Positions 51,111 through 61,667 of a stretch of DNA of 64,000 nt are shown here, piece by piece. The translations under genes and the position numbers were made by a program. Under the pieces are notes generated by a model. The model was given only the letters and a program-made list of their open reading frames with translations. It searched no databases and was not told the DNA's origin. The stretch is from assembly GCF_050947335.1 (NCBI RefSeq), contig NC_134995.1, forward strand, positions 11,756,501 through 11,820,500. The letters run 5' to 3'. Each line of letters starts with the position of its first letter. The first letter of the stretch is position 1. The stretch comes from Megachile rotundata (taxonomy: Eukaryota > Arthropoda > Insecta > Hymenoptera > Megachilidae).

Positions 51111-52889
51111 CTAAAAATTAATACCTTCAGGTAACGTTCCTTCCTGACGTCTTTTCTCAACGTTTTCATAGTATTCTGAAAAATTAACGTACGGCTTAAT
51201 TCTAGCATTTCTATTTGTTGGTCTTGCGCCAGGATACATATCTGATGTAGATGATGATTCAGTTGACATATCAGAATTTTCTTCCGTGATACCTCCACTC
51301 GAATAATCATTCAACGACACCGTTGGTATCGGTGCAGATTCTACAACTGGATTAAATCTAACTGACGGATTATTTGGACTTTTCAATGCATGAGGAAGTG
51401 GGAAGTTAAAATTTCGTACGAGAAGAGTTATGTCATCTCGTTTACCGGTAGTAACGGTACTTTGCAAATTACTCATATTAATATCATGATGAATTCTTAC
51501 AACTTTATCCACGACAGCTTGAGCAACTCCTGTCAAAGTGGACTGCACCTGAAACTGAAATGCATTGTATAAAAAGTATAAATATATCACTATGTAATTA
51601 GTTAAATTACTATCAATGAATATTTCAATCATTTTATACCTCTTGAACTGCAAAATTAATTAATTTTATATTGACTTGATCAACTCCAGTCACTTCTTCC
51701 AATGATTTATAAAGGCCTCGAGACATAAGCAATAGAAATTTACAAGAATCATCAACCTCTATTCCACCATGGATTTCTGGTTCAGCAATAACAGGTTCAG
51801 CTGTGGCAGATGCTAGTTCTTCAAATTCTCTGTATCCTCCTTTAACAAGATAGTTTCCAAGACAACGTGTATTTTCTTGGTTTCCCAGATGAGATCCTTT
51901 GATTTAAAATAATATTAAATATTTCACACCTTACATTTGTTACAAAAGTTGAATATACTTTGTTAAATTACCTTGCCTTATGGATTCGATATCTAGTCCT
52001 AAATGAGATAATCTTAGTAATTCATCTTCATTCTTTAAGTCATGATCTACACTCAACTGCACAACCCTTAAAACTTGATTACTATCTGTTTTACACAGTA
52101 AAGCTCTACTGTCACCAACATTTGCAACATATAATTTTCCTCTGTATATAAGAGCTAAAACTGCACTAGTACCTGCTGATAACTCACAATTCAATGCATT
52201 TAATTTATCAACCTATGTAAAGAAATTGTCACATAAATAATATTTATAACTTTTTGAAATTGTATTATTATTATATCAAATCAACTAACCAGGTGAGGAA
52301 ATTTCTGATAGGTTTCATATGAATTTAACCCATCTGGTATGTCAAACTGTAAACTAGCTCTTTCAGCCAAAAGATCTCCAATAGAATCTAAATATCCTCT
52401 TTCAACAGCTATAAATGCCTGTCTATAATAATTTCATTTCATAAAAAGTATCTCATTAAATGAAATTTGAATCCTATTATTATTGTACTCTGTTACCTAA
52501 GAACTTCTTTGATTTCTTCATCAGTTGATTTACCATTTAACTGTCCAAGTAAAATTTCAGCAGCCATTCGCTGCATAGCAAAATTTGCAACCTTTGTTCC
52601 ATCATGACCATCAAATACTCCATAAAGAAAAGTTGAATCATCATATCGACAATGAAAGCTACAGTCTTCAAAGGGATGTTCTTCTTGCCTGTATCCATCT
52701 TCCCGATATATTTGATTTGTAGAAAATCCTACTCCTGTAGAAATAAATGTAATGTTAGCAGGTTCAATTTTAGGTTATGTGTGCAAATTATTACCTACCA
52801 GATTGTTTACATACTGGTAAATCATCTGTCCAACTGTATTGAGTATCCTGGAAAGGTATTAAATTAGGGCGTTCTGCCCTGGTTGGCAT
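51111..52889 (-). CDS. Tab1: TAK1-binding protein 1 (TAB1), PP2C-like pseudophosphatase
   Basis: Activating partner of the kinase TAK1 in stress and immune (IMD/JNK, BMP-like) signalling. Exons from the right: 52889-52799, 52734-52497, 52422-52290, 52212-51972, 51896-51640, 51554-51111; 467 residues (human about 504). Residues 30-370 form the PP2C-like domain, with EILLGQLNGKST, LYVANVG and AEPEIHG blocks matching TAB1 and not ordinary PP2C. The last 20-35 residues hold the TAK1-binding helix PYVNFSEYYENV. Several metal-site motifs lost in human TAB1 are still present here (FDGHDG at 71-76, GDSRALL, RDDIT), but the SDG motif is SRG. The last acceptor is a tandem TTTCAGTTTCAG, allowing two isoforms. 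A DRE lies about 100 bp upstream. Confidence 0.94.
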
Positions 52890-53599
52890 TATTAAAGAAA
52901 AAACGTAATTTTAATATGATTTTAGACAATATACGTGTAGACTTAAGTAACTTACGTTTGTAACATATCGACTGCATATCGACTCATATCGATATATTTA
53001 AATTACGATGCAATCGTTTGAACTTGTTCAAAACAAACATTTATATAAAAATACAATTGTTATTTACTACAATTTATCTGTTTAATAATTATTAATTATT
53101 ACTAGACTTATTGATTTGTTGTTAATAAACGAATGAATTTTATGCAATTTGCGAAATACCGAAATATAACTTATTTACTTTGCGAAACCTTCTCTTTTTT
53201 TCAACAGATGTATGCTGTTAAAAACAAAACTTTTATCGCACCTGCCAAATTGCATGACTTTAGGTTTATTAACAGTACAAATTTTTGTAATTAATGAATT
53301 ATAAAAGAAGTTATTATTGAATATGTAACAATTTTAATTTCACCGTAATGGATTATTAATCTCACAAAATACGACCAATATGGAAACTTGATAAATTATT
53401 TGTAAAATATTAATGAAAATAGCATTTATCAGTAAACGGAAATTATTTAACAGGTTATTACATATTATGTATTCGTATTTTATACTTATTGACAAATATT
53501 ATTAATAAAATGCCTAAAACTTTAAATAAAATAGTTTCTTTTTAATAGTTCCAACATCCATTTATCAAAAACACTTTATTGTTACTTCATAAAGAAAAT
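52890..53599. other. Divergent spacer, TAB1 promoter side and upstream of the Arg-rich locus
   Basis: The left 120 bp holds the TAB1 promoter; the remainder is strongly AT-rich with no recognised motif. Confidence 0.5.
52953..52994. promoter_or_regulatory. DRE and CATATCGA triplet near TAB1
   Basis: The octamer CATATCGA occurs three times in 35 bp and the last copy extends into a perfect DRE (TATCGATA, 52987-52994). It lies 65-105 bp upstream of the TAB1 start codon, the usual place for DREF sites in insect housekeeping promoters. Confidence 0.55.
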
Positions 53600-53980
53600 A
53601 TGAGTCGAATTCCACGAGCTGGGACCAGTACAGGTCTTACTAAAACCCAACAGCTTCGTCAAGCAAAATCTGCTGCGATGTTAAGAGATTTTGAGAAAAA
53701 ACAAGCAGATATGGCACGACATCAAGCAGATCCATTTAAAAGACGTACAGTACTAAGACCTGAACCAAAAAAAGTAGATTTTACTAAACCTGGAATGACC
53801 AAAGCAATGATGGCAAGAGTAAAACAGGCAGAGAAGTTCAAACAAGAATACGAACGTAAACAAGAAGCTTTAACTACTAGTCGACAACCTCGGAGAACAC
53901 CTGCACCAATAGGAGGTGATGCCAGGTTGCAACGACAGTTAAATTTGATTGAAATGAATGATCTAACATTTGTTAAATGA
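53600..53980 (+). CDS. Small basic protein or N-terminal part of the next gene, function unknown
   Basis: Not recognised. Read as a single exon it gives 126 residues from the Met of MSRIPRAGTSTG (an upstream Met at 53579 is also in frame). It is rich in Arg, Lys, Gln and Ala, with a predicted charged helix around residues 18-40 and another around 70-95, and no signal peptide or membrane segment. AATAAA follows the stop at 54033. However, a donor at 53925 (CAG|GTTGCA) would join in phase to the exon starting at 54105, giving one 459-residue protein. The short form could then be an isoform ended by intronic polyadenylation. I cannot decide between these models. Confidence 0.55.
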   Translation: MSRIPRAGTSTGLTKTQQLRQAKSAAMLRDFEKKQADMARHQADPFKRRTVLRPEPKKVDFTKPGMTKAMMARVKQAEKFKQEYERKQEALTTSRQPRRTPAPIGGDARLQRQLNLIEMNDLTFVK

Positions 53981-54032
53981 ATAACAAGTATTACTCCGTT
54001 TTTCATGTCTTTAAACTAGAAGAAATTTAAAA

Positions 54033-54038
54033 AATAAA
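54033..54038 (+). terminator. Possible intronic or terminal poly(A) signal
   Basis: AATAAA 53 nt after the stop of the small basic ORF and before the acceptor at 54103-54104. Its use would decide between two genes and one gene with a short isoform. Confidence 0.4.
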
Positions 54039-54105
54039 TTGAGTAATTCAATGATTTCTTTAATATGAAATTTTTGCTATCATACACAAATCATTTTTAA
54101 TTAGG

Positions 54106-55300
54106 ATGGGTAGAGAAAGAATACCAGGAAGAGAAAGAAGACGTAGTCCAAGTGCAGCTAGGCCTACAACTCCAAGAGCTGGATCACCATCTAGAAGAGA
54201 ATTTGATGCTGGACCTAGTCAATTTACCACTCCTAAAAGAGATCCTAGATCATTAAGAACACCTGAACCAGGCGTATCTAGAAAAACTAATGAATTAGCT
54301 AAAATGATGAATGCTGATATAGTTCAAGCTGATCCAATTGGTGCAGGACCAATTAATAACATTGTGATACCTCCTGGAGTTGTAAGCGATAATCGTACCA
54401 CCATTATTAGCATACAACAACCAAGTGCAGAATCTCAAATAGCAAATCGTTCGATTCAAGTGATAAGGTGATTTTATAAAGTCCTGTTTTTGATTGCAAA
54501 ATAATATAGGTCTTTATCAATTTAACAGTGATACTCTTGATGAACAAGATGCTTTAGAAACTTCAGCTGTACAAAATAGATTATCAGAATTACAACAGGC
54601 TAGAAGGGATTTTGTTATGGCTGTAGCACATGTTGGTTCTAATGCTGTTAATATAGAAGGAGAAACTCCTCCTCCTTCTTTCTATTCACCTCCCAGACAT
54701 ATAGTGAAGTAAACCTTCAAATAATTCTAAATTTAATTTCTAGATTATATTTACACAAAATTTTGATGCCATATTACATTACATAATAGAGTCCCTGACT
54801 TAGAGGATAAATACCTTCAGCCTGAATATGGAAGAGATCACCCAGATGTTCTGGCTGCTCGTAAATTCATAGAAGAAAGAGAAGCAGCTAGAAGAATAGA
54901 GGAAGAATTTGAACGAATAGCAGCTAAAGAACAAATGTCTGATGATTTACAATTAGATGTCCCTGTTGAGGAAGAAATTTTCCAGGACAGAGATATATCT
55001 TGGGAAGAAGATGAAGCTGGCATGGCTATGCCTCGTCCATCTAGGGTTAAAGCTTATGTATCTCCCATTCCTAAACAACAAAAGGCATATGAGTATGATC
55101 CATTTGACCCAGAACAATTAGAACAATTTTTCGATGTTCAACGTTTCCCACCATGTCCTCAATGTGGACCACCACCTGGCAGAGAACAGTTACATCCTGA
55201 CTTATGGGAGTTAGATGATCCATGGTTTAGACCTCCACCCGAACCTGAAGGACCAGATTTAATGGAGTTCGAAGAATCAGATCTAATAAAATTTGATTAA
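54106..55300 (+). CDS. Arg/Pro-rich protein with acidic C-terminus, function unknown
   Basis: Not recognised. Three exons, 54106-54467, 54529-54708 and 54790-55300, give 350 residues if the ATG at 54106 is the start. That ATG follows an acceptor AG by one base, so it may be internal to a longer protein that begins at 53600. The N-terminal 80 residues are Arg/Ser/Pro-rich and disordered (GRERIPGRERRRSPS). The middle has a charged helix (AARKFIEEREAARRIEEEF). The C-terminal 90 residues are acidic and proline-rich with a CPQC pair (FPPCPQCGPPPGR) and aromatic residues in WELDDPWFRPP. No enzyme motif, membrane helix or signal peptide. The composition suggests a nuclear or cytoskeletal scaffold, but that is a guess. 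Confidence 0.75.
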
Positions 55301-56022
55301 TCAAACATTTTCCTTTGTCTTATAATATTCCAATTGATACACGTACTTTAACATTACATTGCTTGTGATATATAATTGCTTTGCCCATATAAATAGCTAT
55401 AATTCTAATAATAATTAAACGATGCTTCAAAATTGACAAAAATTTGTATTTAATAATAGCTATTATACTATTATAATTTATTCTTTTTTAATTAAAATAA
55501 GTAGGTATTTAGGAATTTAGATAAATATACAAAATAAAAGGTCACTGGGTATACATTATCAGCATCAAGAATGTCGAAAATGCACATGCGTACATATTGT
55601 CTTTTGTTACAAACCACGAACTTAAAACCAATCACAGTTTACATGCGCAGAGTGATCAAAAATTCGTCATTTGACGAGTATGATCGGTGAAACGAATAAA
55701 ATACACGTAAAAACGAAAGTTAAAAAAAAAGAATGATTGAACTATATAGTTATGTAGGTGTGTTTTAGATTTTATGTAATATTATATACAAGATTTTAGA
55801 AATTGTGTTTGATATGTTGACGATTGTGTGTGATGTTTTACTTGGTTATAAGATTCTATTGTTTCCTTAGTTGCTGAACGTGGATTATACATATATAAGA
55901 AATCTTTATAATCTTATAATGGACACATCTTAAAAATAAAGTAATTGTAATTTATAATATATTATTGTTCTTGCATATAAGTACCAGTGACTACAATAGT
56001 CAATGTAAGTACTACAAATATA
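55301..56022. promoter_or_regulatory. Spacer with the MED28 promoter
   Basis: A poly(A) signal (AATAAA, 55533-55538) for the gene on the left is followed by a less AT-rich patch (55570-55700) with an NRF-1 half-site (CATGCGCAG, 55642-55650), a similar CATGCG near 55585 and a CCAAT box near 55629. This patch is the likely MED28 promoter. Confidence 0.4.
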
Positions 56023-58741
56023 ATGGCGACACCCACTAATGGAAATGGTAATCTCGTCGATGAATTTGAAGAAGCATTCCAGGTATAATACACATATCCT
56101 TTTACTTAATGGTTATATTATATTGTTAAAGATAAAAGTATTTTAATATTAAACATTACTTTTAGCAATGTTTAAGTATATTAATAACAAAAGACGAAGG
56201 GTTAGGAAACAATGGGATTGGGGTAACTGGTGGTTTGATTGTGGATAAAGAAGAAGCTCGTAGTGAAGTTGAACAAGTTACGTTAAGATTTATAGACCTG
56301 GCCAGACAAATGGAAGCTTTCTTTCTGCAAAAAAGATTTTTATTATCTGCACTGAAACCAGAATTGGTAGTGAAAGAGGATATCAGTGATCTTAGAGTAG
56401 AATTAGCACGTAAAGAAGATCTTATCAAAAGGCATTATGATAAAATCACAGTATGGCAGAATTTATTAGCAGATTTGCAAGGTTGGGCAAAATCTCCTGC
56501 TCAAGGTCCTGCACCTAATGGTATTAATAATAATTAAAAAAATAATATTGGCTAAAAGCACACACAATAATTAAATGATATTTTAGGTTTGCCAAATGGA
56601 ACTCAGAGTGGACAAAATCAACAAACTACAAATGGAGGTGGAAATGCAACAATACAACAACAACAACAAATGTTGCAGCATCAACAGCAGCTCCAACAAC
56701 AACAGCAGTTACAACATCAAATGCAACATCAAATGCAACAGCAACAACTTCATCAGCAACAGGTATTTAAGTAATACCGTTACGAGCAAAGCTGAAACTG
56801 TAATCAGGCAGCTATTTAAAATTAGAACATCGGTAAAACTTTTCAATTTTAAAAAATGTATAACAATGAAAACTTGCAGCATATATTTGCAGAAAGTTTG
56901 TTTTATCATGGAGATTATAGTTAGAAGTTACATCTTGGGTCAACATTTTTAGCTGTTTACCTTATTTTGGTTGTAAATCAAAATGTAAATTATTGAATTT
57001 CTTCATACAAAATATCATTGCACTATATGGTTATACATATATATCACAAGATCATTTATAATCATTGTAATGTTCTCATCTTCATGGAAATGATATATTA
57101 TTAGGTTTCCATATTATTTGTCACATCTAAAATTGAACGAATATCAATATTGAATGGTTTTAAATGCCTGTGCGTGTGCATCTGAGTGTGAATGTGCAAA
57201 ATGTACATATATAAATTAAATTAAGTAATTTTTTGTGATTGAAATACCTATCAGAATTGTAGAAACTATTTTTGCTCCTATTCTTAAAATAATAGTTATT
57301 TAAAACATAAAAGTATTTGGTCCTACTGCACAAAAGAGCAACGTATATTAGTGTTGCGTGTAATCAGTGCCTTATATAATTCCTATTGACAAAAGTGTAA
57401 TATGCAGAAATGGATAAATTGAAATTCTTTTATTAATAGTTGCGATATAGAACCATAAATGCATTAATTTCACTTATAAAGAAAATAGAGAAGTATTAAA
57501 AAGATATACTTGCATAAACATGTAAAATGGTGCCAAAATAACTAATATTAAAATATGTACAAATATTTAGCCAAAAACTGCTATAATAAATCTGACAACG
57601 GCAATAATAAAAGAAAGCTAAACATATATTTATGTTTGCTTGACATTAATGGTAAACCTAATGATTCCTGTAACCTATAAATAATAATTAGAATCAGATA
57701 ATTACTACTAATTAAAATATATACCTGCAAATGTATACACATCTTTGTTTATACATTTTAATTTTTCTTTTATATCTTTTTATATTACATAATACATTTC
57801 TTAATGTGATACATTACAAATTGTTAAAAATTTAAAGTGTTTTTGAATACTTATAAGTCTTCTTGTTTATAACATAATAAATATCTTTTGCATGTAAACA
57901 TATGTGCATGCATTCTGCATTGATGTAAAAAGATTAAGAAACAAAACCTTTATATTCTAAAAATCATTCATAAGTCATATTCATGATAAACTATAGAAGT
58001 TACATGTCAAATTTATTTTCATTGCTACTCTGCCTGTTCTGTATGATACAAATTGACATATATTCTTTTAACATAAATTTTTAGATGTGATATTAAATTA
58101 AAATGTTGCAGCTATTCGTAGAAATGAATAACTGCAAAGAAATATGCCATTTCAACTACATTGTTTTTATTCGTATTACTGCACTTGCGTTTACATGCAA
58201 GTATAGATGTTTACAGAATAAATTTCTATTCATGGTAAAAAAATATTGTGCTTTCTTTCATTTCCCTTGCCTATCTAATTACTGTTCCTCATATCCTACA
58301 TGCTTGTAATCATCAAAATTCTATTTTTTTTTCACTTATAAATTTATGTATCTACATATGTTGCATGTATGTACAGTATTCATAAAATTTAACCAATTCA
58401 ATTATTTCTTCTAAGCGCTTTGTTATCATTTTGCATCATTTTATATGATCTAATAGAATACAAGAATAGAAAATGTACATATTATATTGAACAAAATCAT
58501 TGGTGATAGAATATTTGGCATAACATTCCAGGTGCAGCAAGGATCTGGTGCTCCTCCTACATCGGGTCTTCAAGGAGTTGGAGTTTCAGTTGGACAACAA
58601 GGAATGTTCATGACACAAGGTGTAACTGGAGCAAGAGCTGGATTTCCTGTTGGAGGTGTAGGAAGCAGTGCTCTTCAGGGTCCACTTGCTTTTTTGGAAA
58701 AGACAACGAGCAACATAGGAATGCCCGAAAGGCGGAGTTGA
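56023..58741 (+). CDS. MED28: Mediator complex subunit 28
   Basis: Head-module-associated Mediator subunit that helps couple activators to RNA polymerase II. Exons 56023-56082, 56166-56520, 56587-56762, 58532-58741 give 266 residues (human about 178). Residues 11-125 match the MED28 core: LVDEFEEAFQQCL, the DLARQMEAFFLQKRF helix and KPELVVKEDISDLRVEL. The third exon adds a Gln/His/Met-rich insert absent from vertebrates, and the last exon a Gly/Gln-rich stretch ending in the conserved PLAFLEKTTSNIG. A coiled coil is likely over residues 50-120. The third intron is 1,769 nt. After the TGA stop (next base C) the same frame stays open for 66 GC-rich codons, a possible readthrough extension described under findings. 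Confidence 0.93.
56653..56762 (+). repeat. CAA/CAG glutamine-codon repeat in MED28 exon 3
   Basis: Interrupted CAA and CAG codons encode a Gln-rich run mixed with Met, His and Leu. This kind of tract is common in insect Mediator subunits and varies in length. Confidence 0.85.
56763..58531. other. Third intron of MED28
   Basis: AT-rich throughout; no coding exon, repeat or motif recognised. Reading through the donor would add only two codons (Val, Phe, Lys then stop), so an alternative early end is also possible. Confidence 0.6.
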
Positions 58742-58942
58742 CGCGCAAGGGGGAGGGGCCGAGGCCGGGGTCGAGGAAAAGGCCGAGGAAGAGGACGAGG
58801 CGGAGGAGGAAATTTACCTCCGCCACCACCACTTCTCGATACTTCGGACCCGTCATCGTATGCTGCTGCTGCCGCAGTTGCAGCTGCTGCGGCAGCGCCC
58901 CTTCCCTCTCCACAGCAGCAGCCTCCACCGTCTTGTACATGA
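58742..58942 (+). other. In-frame ORF after the MED28 stop (possible readthrough extension)
   Basis: Directly after TGA at 58739-58741 the same frame runs 66 codons to a second TGA (58940-58942). It encodes an RGG/RG-rich block of about 25 residues, five prolines, a short LLDTSDPSSY segment, an Ala-rich run and a Gln/Pro tail. The segment is far more GC-rich than the flanking DNA, which drops back to AT-rich within a few bases of the second stop. The composition is what an expressed low-complexity domain would look like. UGA-C is the leakiest stop context known. Confidence 0.5.
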
Positions 58943-59900
58943 ATACATTTGCTACGATTAATTTTTTATTGTAAGAAATCATTCCTATGTCTAAGGCATA
59001 ACTTACAGGTATTGAGATATTTAGTTGATTTAATGTTAAAACTGTATTACAGTGATTTTATATTAGGTTTATAAAAATACGCACGAAGCATATCGTTATT
59101 TTGAATAATCAGGGATTCATTTAAAAATGAATAATTAAATGATGTCATTATTTAATCGTTTCAATTATAAATAATGAATATATAGCATTACATAAGTTTC
59201 ATTATAAAAATATTTTTTATTCGTAATTTATAAACTGCACTTTTTTTAGTTTAATAAATTGTTATATTTTCCATATTGTAAGAATTTAGAAATGGAATGA
59301 CCGGTATGTTTTTTTGAACTGTTCAAGAGGATGTCAGTAAAAATTGTACATAACACAACTGTGTGGTAAATTACTAACATAAATTTCACATGTACATAGA
59401 ATTAGAGACACAGTTTTTTCATACAATAAATCATGTTGTATTTTATTATATTAAGTTCGAATAGTTGTTAGCACTTTTACAAGGTGTAATATTTTACACA
59501 GTATTGATTGAAGCTTTCGGATGTATTTTAGACAACACAAATAAAGTATAAATTGCCCAATTAATAATACACCTTCCCTGGATGTTTTATCATATTAAAT
59601 TATCTTTTATACAAGTTTAGAATATTATATTTTGCTTTGTATGTTATGCATTGATATTGTTTTCATTGTTACTGCATGTCTCTTTGTTATATTCTATGGA
59701 TATTGCCATATTTTAATTGTATAAGTTGCATTTCGACCAATTCGTTGTATTTCAACTTTTTCTGTGTTGCTTTGAATATCGGAATGTAACAAGGAAGGCG
59801 GGCGGTGTTTATATAAAACGTGTACTATGTGTATACATATGGATACATATATATGAGAATAGATAGAGTTGCACCATACAACTTAAACTAATCGTAAATT
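58943..59900. other. Tail-to-tail spacer between MED28 and leucyl aminopeptidase
   Basis: AT-rich, with several AATAAA signals (for example near 59250 and 59424) suited to the MED28 transcript. No gene seen. Confidence 0.6.
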
Positions 59901-61667
59901 TTAACACAATGCTTGTAAAAATTGAATAAGCGTACGAGTCGGACGACCTGTCATTCCAGTTGGTATGTACGGTAAGTTATCAGGTCCAGGACCCATTACT
60001 CCTGCCATATCTAAATGCATCCATGGAATATCACTCGCAACAAACTCCCGTAAGAAAGCAGCTGCAGTGCATGCACCTGCACCTTTGGTTCTTGCGGCAT
60101 TTAGTACATCCGCTGACTTAACTTTTTTTATAATTAACACCAAATAAATCATACATTATTTTCTTTCGCTATTTACAATCATAGTTAAAGACGAAGCTAC
60201 ATAGCGAATTATTTACTTACTTGTCACTTCATCTGTAAAATACTGCCAAAGTGGAAATCTCCAAACTCGATCGCCAGTAATTGTGCCAGCATTTCGTAAT
60301 ATCTCATAAAAGCTACTATCATTTGTGAAAACACCTGTTGCTACTCCACCCAAAGCGATTTTCATCGCACCCGTTAACGTTGCAATATCCAAAATAAGTC
60401 TGTAAAGTATTAAAGTACAATAAGTATTTAATGTAAAAGATGATCAATATGATCAAGATGACTTAAGATGGTCTCTTAAGTCATTAATAGTATTACCTTG
60501 GCTTAAATTCTTGAGCGTAGCAAAGTGCATCAGCTAGGATGAGTCTACCTTCTGCATCAGTGTTATCTACAATGATACTTTTTCCATTCATTGCAAATAC
60601 AACATCACCTGGTTTGGTTGCAGTTCCAGAGGGTAAATTCTCCGTAAGCGGCATCAAGCCAACAATGTTTATTTTCAGTTTAAGCTCAGCCGCAGCTCGA
60701 ATTGCAGCTACAACACATGCTGCACCACCCATATCCGCACGCATTTCATCCATATCAGTTGAAGGCTGAAATTAATACATACCTTCATAAATATATGACT
60801 TGAAAATTTTTATGTACTGTCATTTACCTTAAGACTAATACCGCCTGCATCAAACGTAACACCTTTTCCGACGAAGACAACTGGTTGAGAATTATCACTA
60901 GCACCTTTATAATGAACTTCAACAAACTTTGGTGGCTCACAACTACCATGAGATACACTAAGGAAAGAACCCATTTGTTTCTTTTCCGCCCAGTCTTTGT
61001 CGTGTACATGTACAGTAATTCCTAATTTAGTAAGTACAGAGTGTACTTCTTGAGAAAATATAGAGGGTGTCATTAGATTGGCCGGAGTATCTTCAAGTAG
61101 GCGCGCCCAATTTTGAGCTTGAGCTTTGATACTCCCAATTTGCCATTGCTCCCTTGAAAAAATAATAATCAATTTGATTTAGTATGATTTAAATATAAAA
61201 ATGTATATCTCAGTAAAATAGTCTACTCACTCTCCTTCTTGCCCATATAAAGAAACTTTTGGATATACTTTTTGTTTTTCTTTACTTTTTGAACCTTGAT
61301 AAAACCAAGTTGACAATGCAGCTCCTTCTGCTGCTGCTTCTGCATCTCCTAATGTTTCTAATTGTATGTCTTTTATTTCAACTGCATCCAATGCACGGCA
61401 ACCAGCTAATTAAACAATTAGATTATTAGTAAAAATATACATTCAAAGTTTGTATTATATTATAAGTAGAAAACATATTCAAACATTTAGTAAAAATATT
61501 TACCTGCTGCTGCAATACGTATGTTCTCTCTTCCTTCATCTATTTCTTCAAGTTGATCAATACCAAGATTCTTTTTTCCAAGACCAACAACTGCAATTCC
61601 GACATAATCCTTCTCATCCAAACCCCAAAATACTCTAGCATGTCCTTTAGCAATTTTTGGACCTGCT
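59901..61667 (-). CDS. Cytosol-type leucyl aminopeptidase (M17), 5' end not found
   Basis: Two-zinc exopeptidase that removes N-terminal residues from peptides. Exons from the right: 61667-61504, 61405-61231, 61152-60828, 60765-60497, 60399-60221, 60121-59901, all in phase, coding for about 444 residues. The catalytic core is complete: GKGVTFDAGGISLK, MRADMGGAA, and NTDAEGRLILADAL supply the metal ligands and the catalytic Lys and Arg. The substrate-site GMTGRPTRTLI block lies near the end. Human LAP3 has about 80-90 more residues at the N-terminus. The first exon seen here begins with a split codon after an acceptor, so at least one upstream exon must exist, but I see no matching exon between here and COP1. 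A weaker acceptor near 61707 would extend the exon by about 13 codons. Confidence 0.9.

Noticed and set aside
58738..58974. Plus-strand Arg-rich then Cys-rich ORF overlapping the MED28 stop
   Set aside because: Other-frame reading of the RGG-encoding DNA; the Arg and Cys runs follow from shifted GGC, CGA and GCT codons.
58608..58982. Minus-strand 124-codon ORF over the end of MED28
   Set aside because: It mirrors the GC-rich low-complexity plus-strand sequence. The plus frame continues MED28 and has coherent RGG, Pro and Ala blocks.
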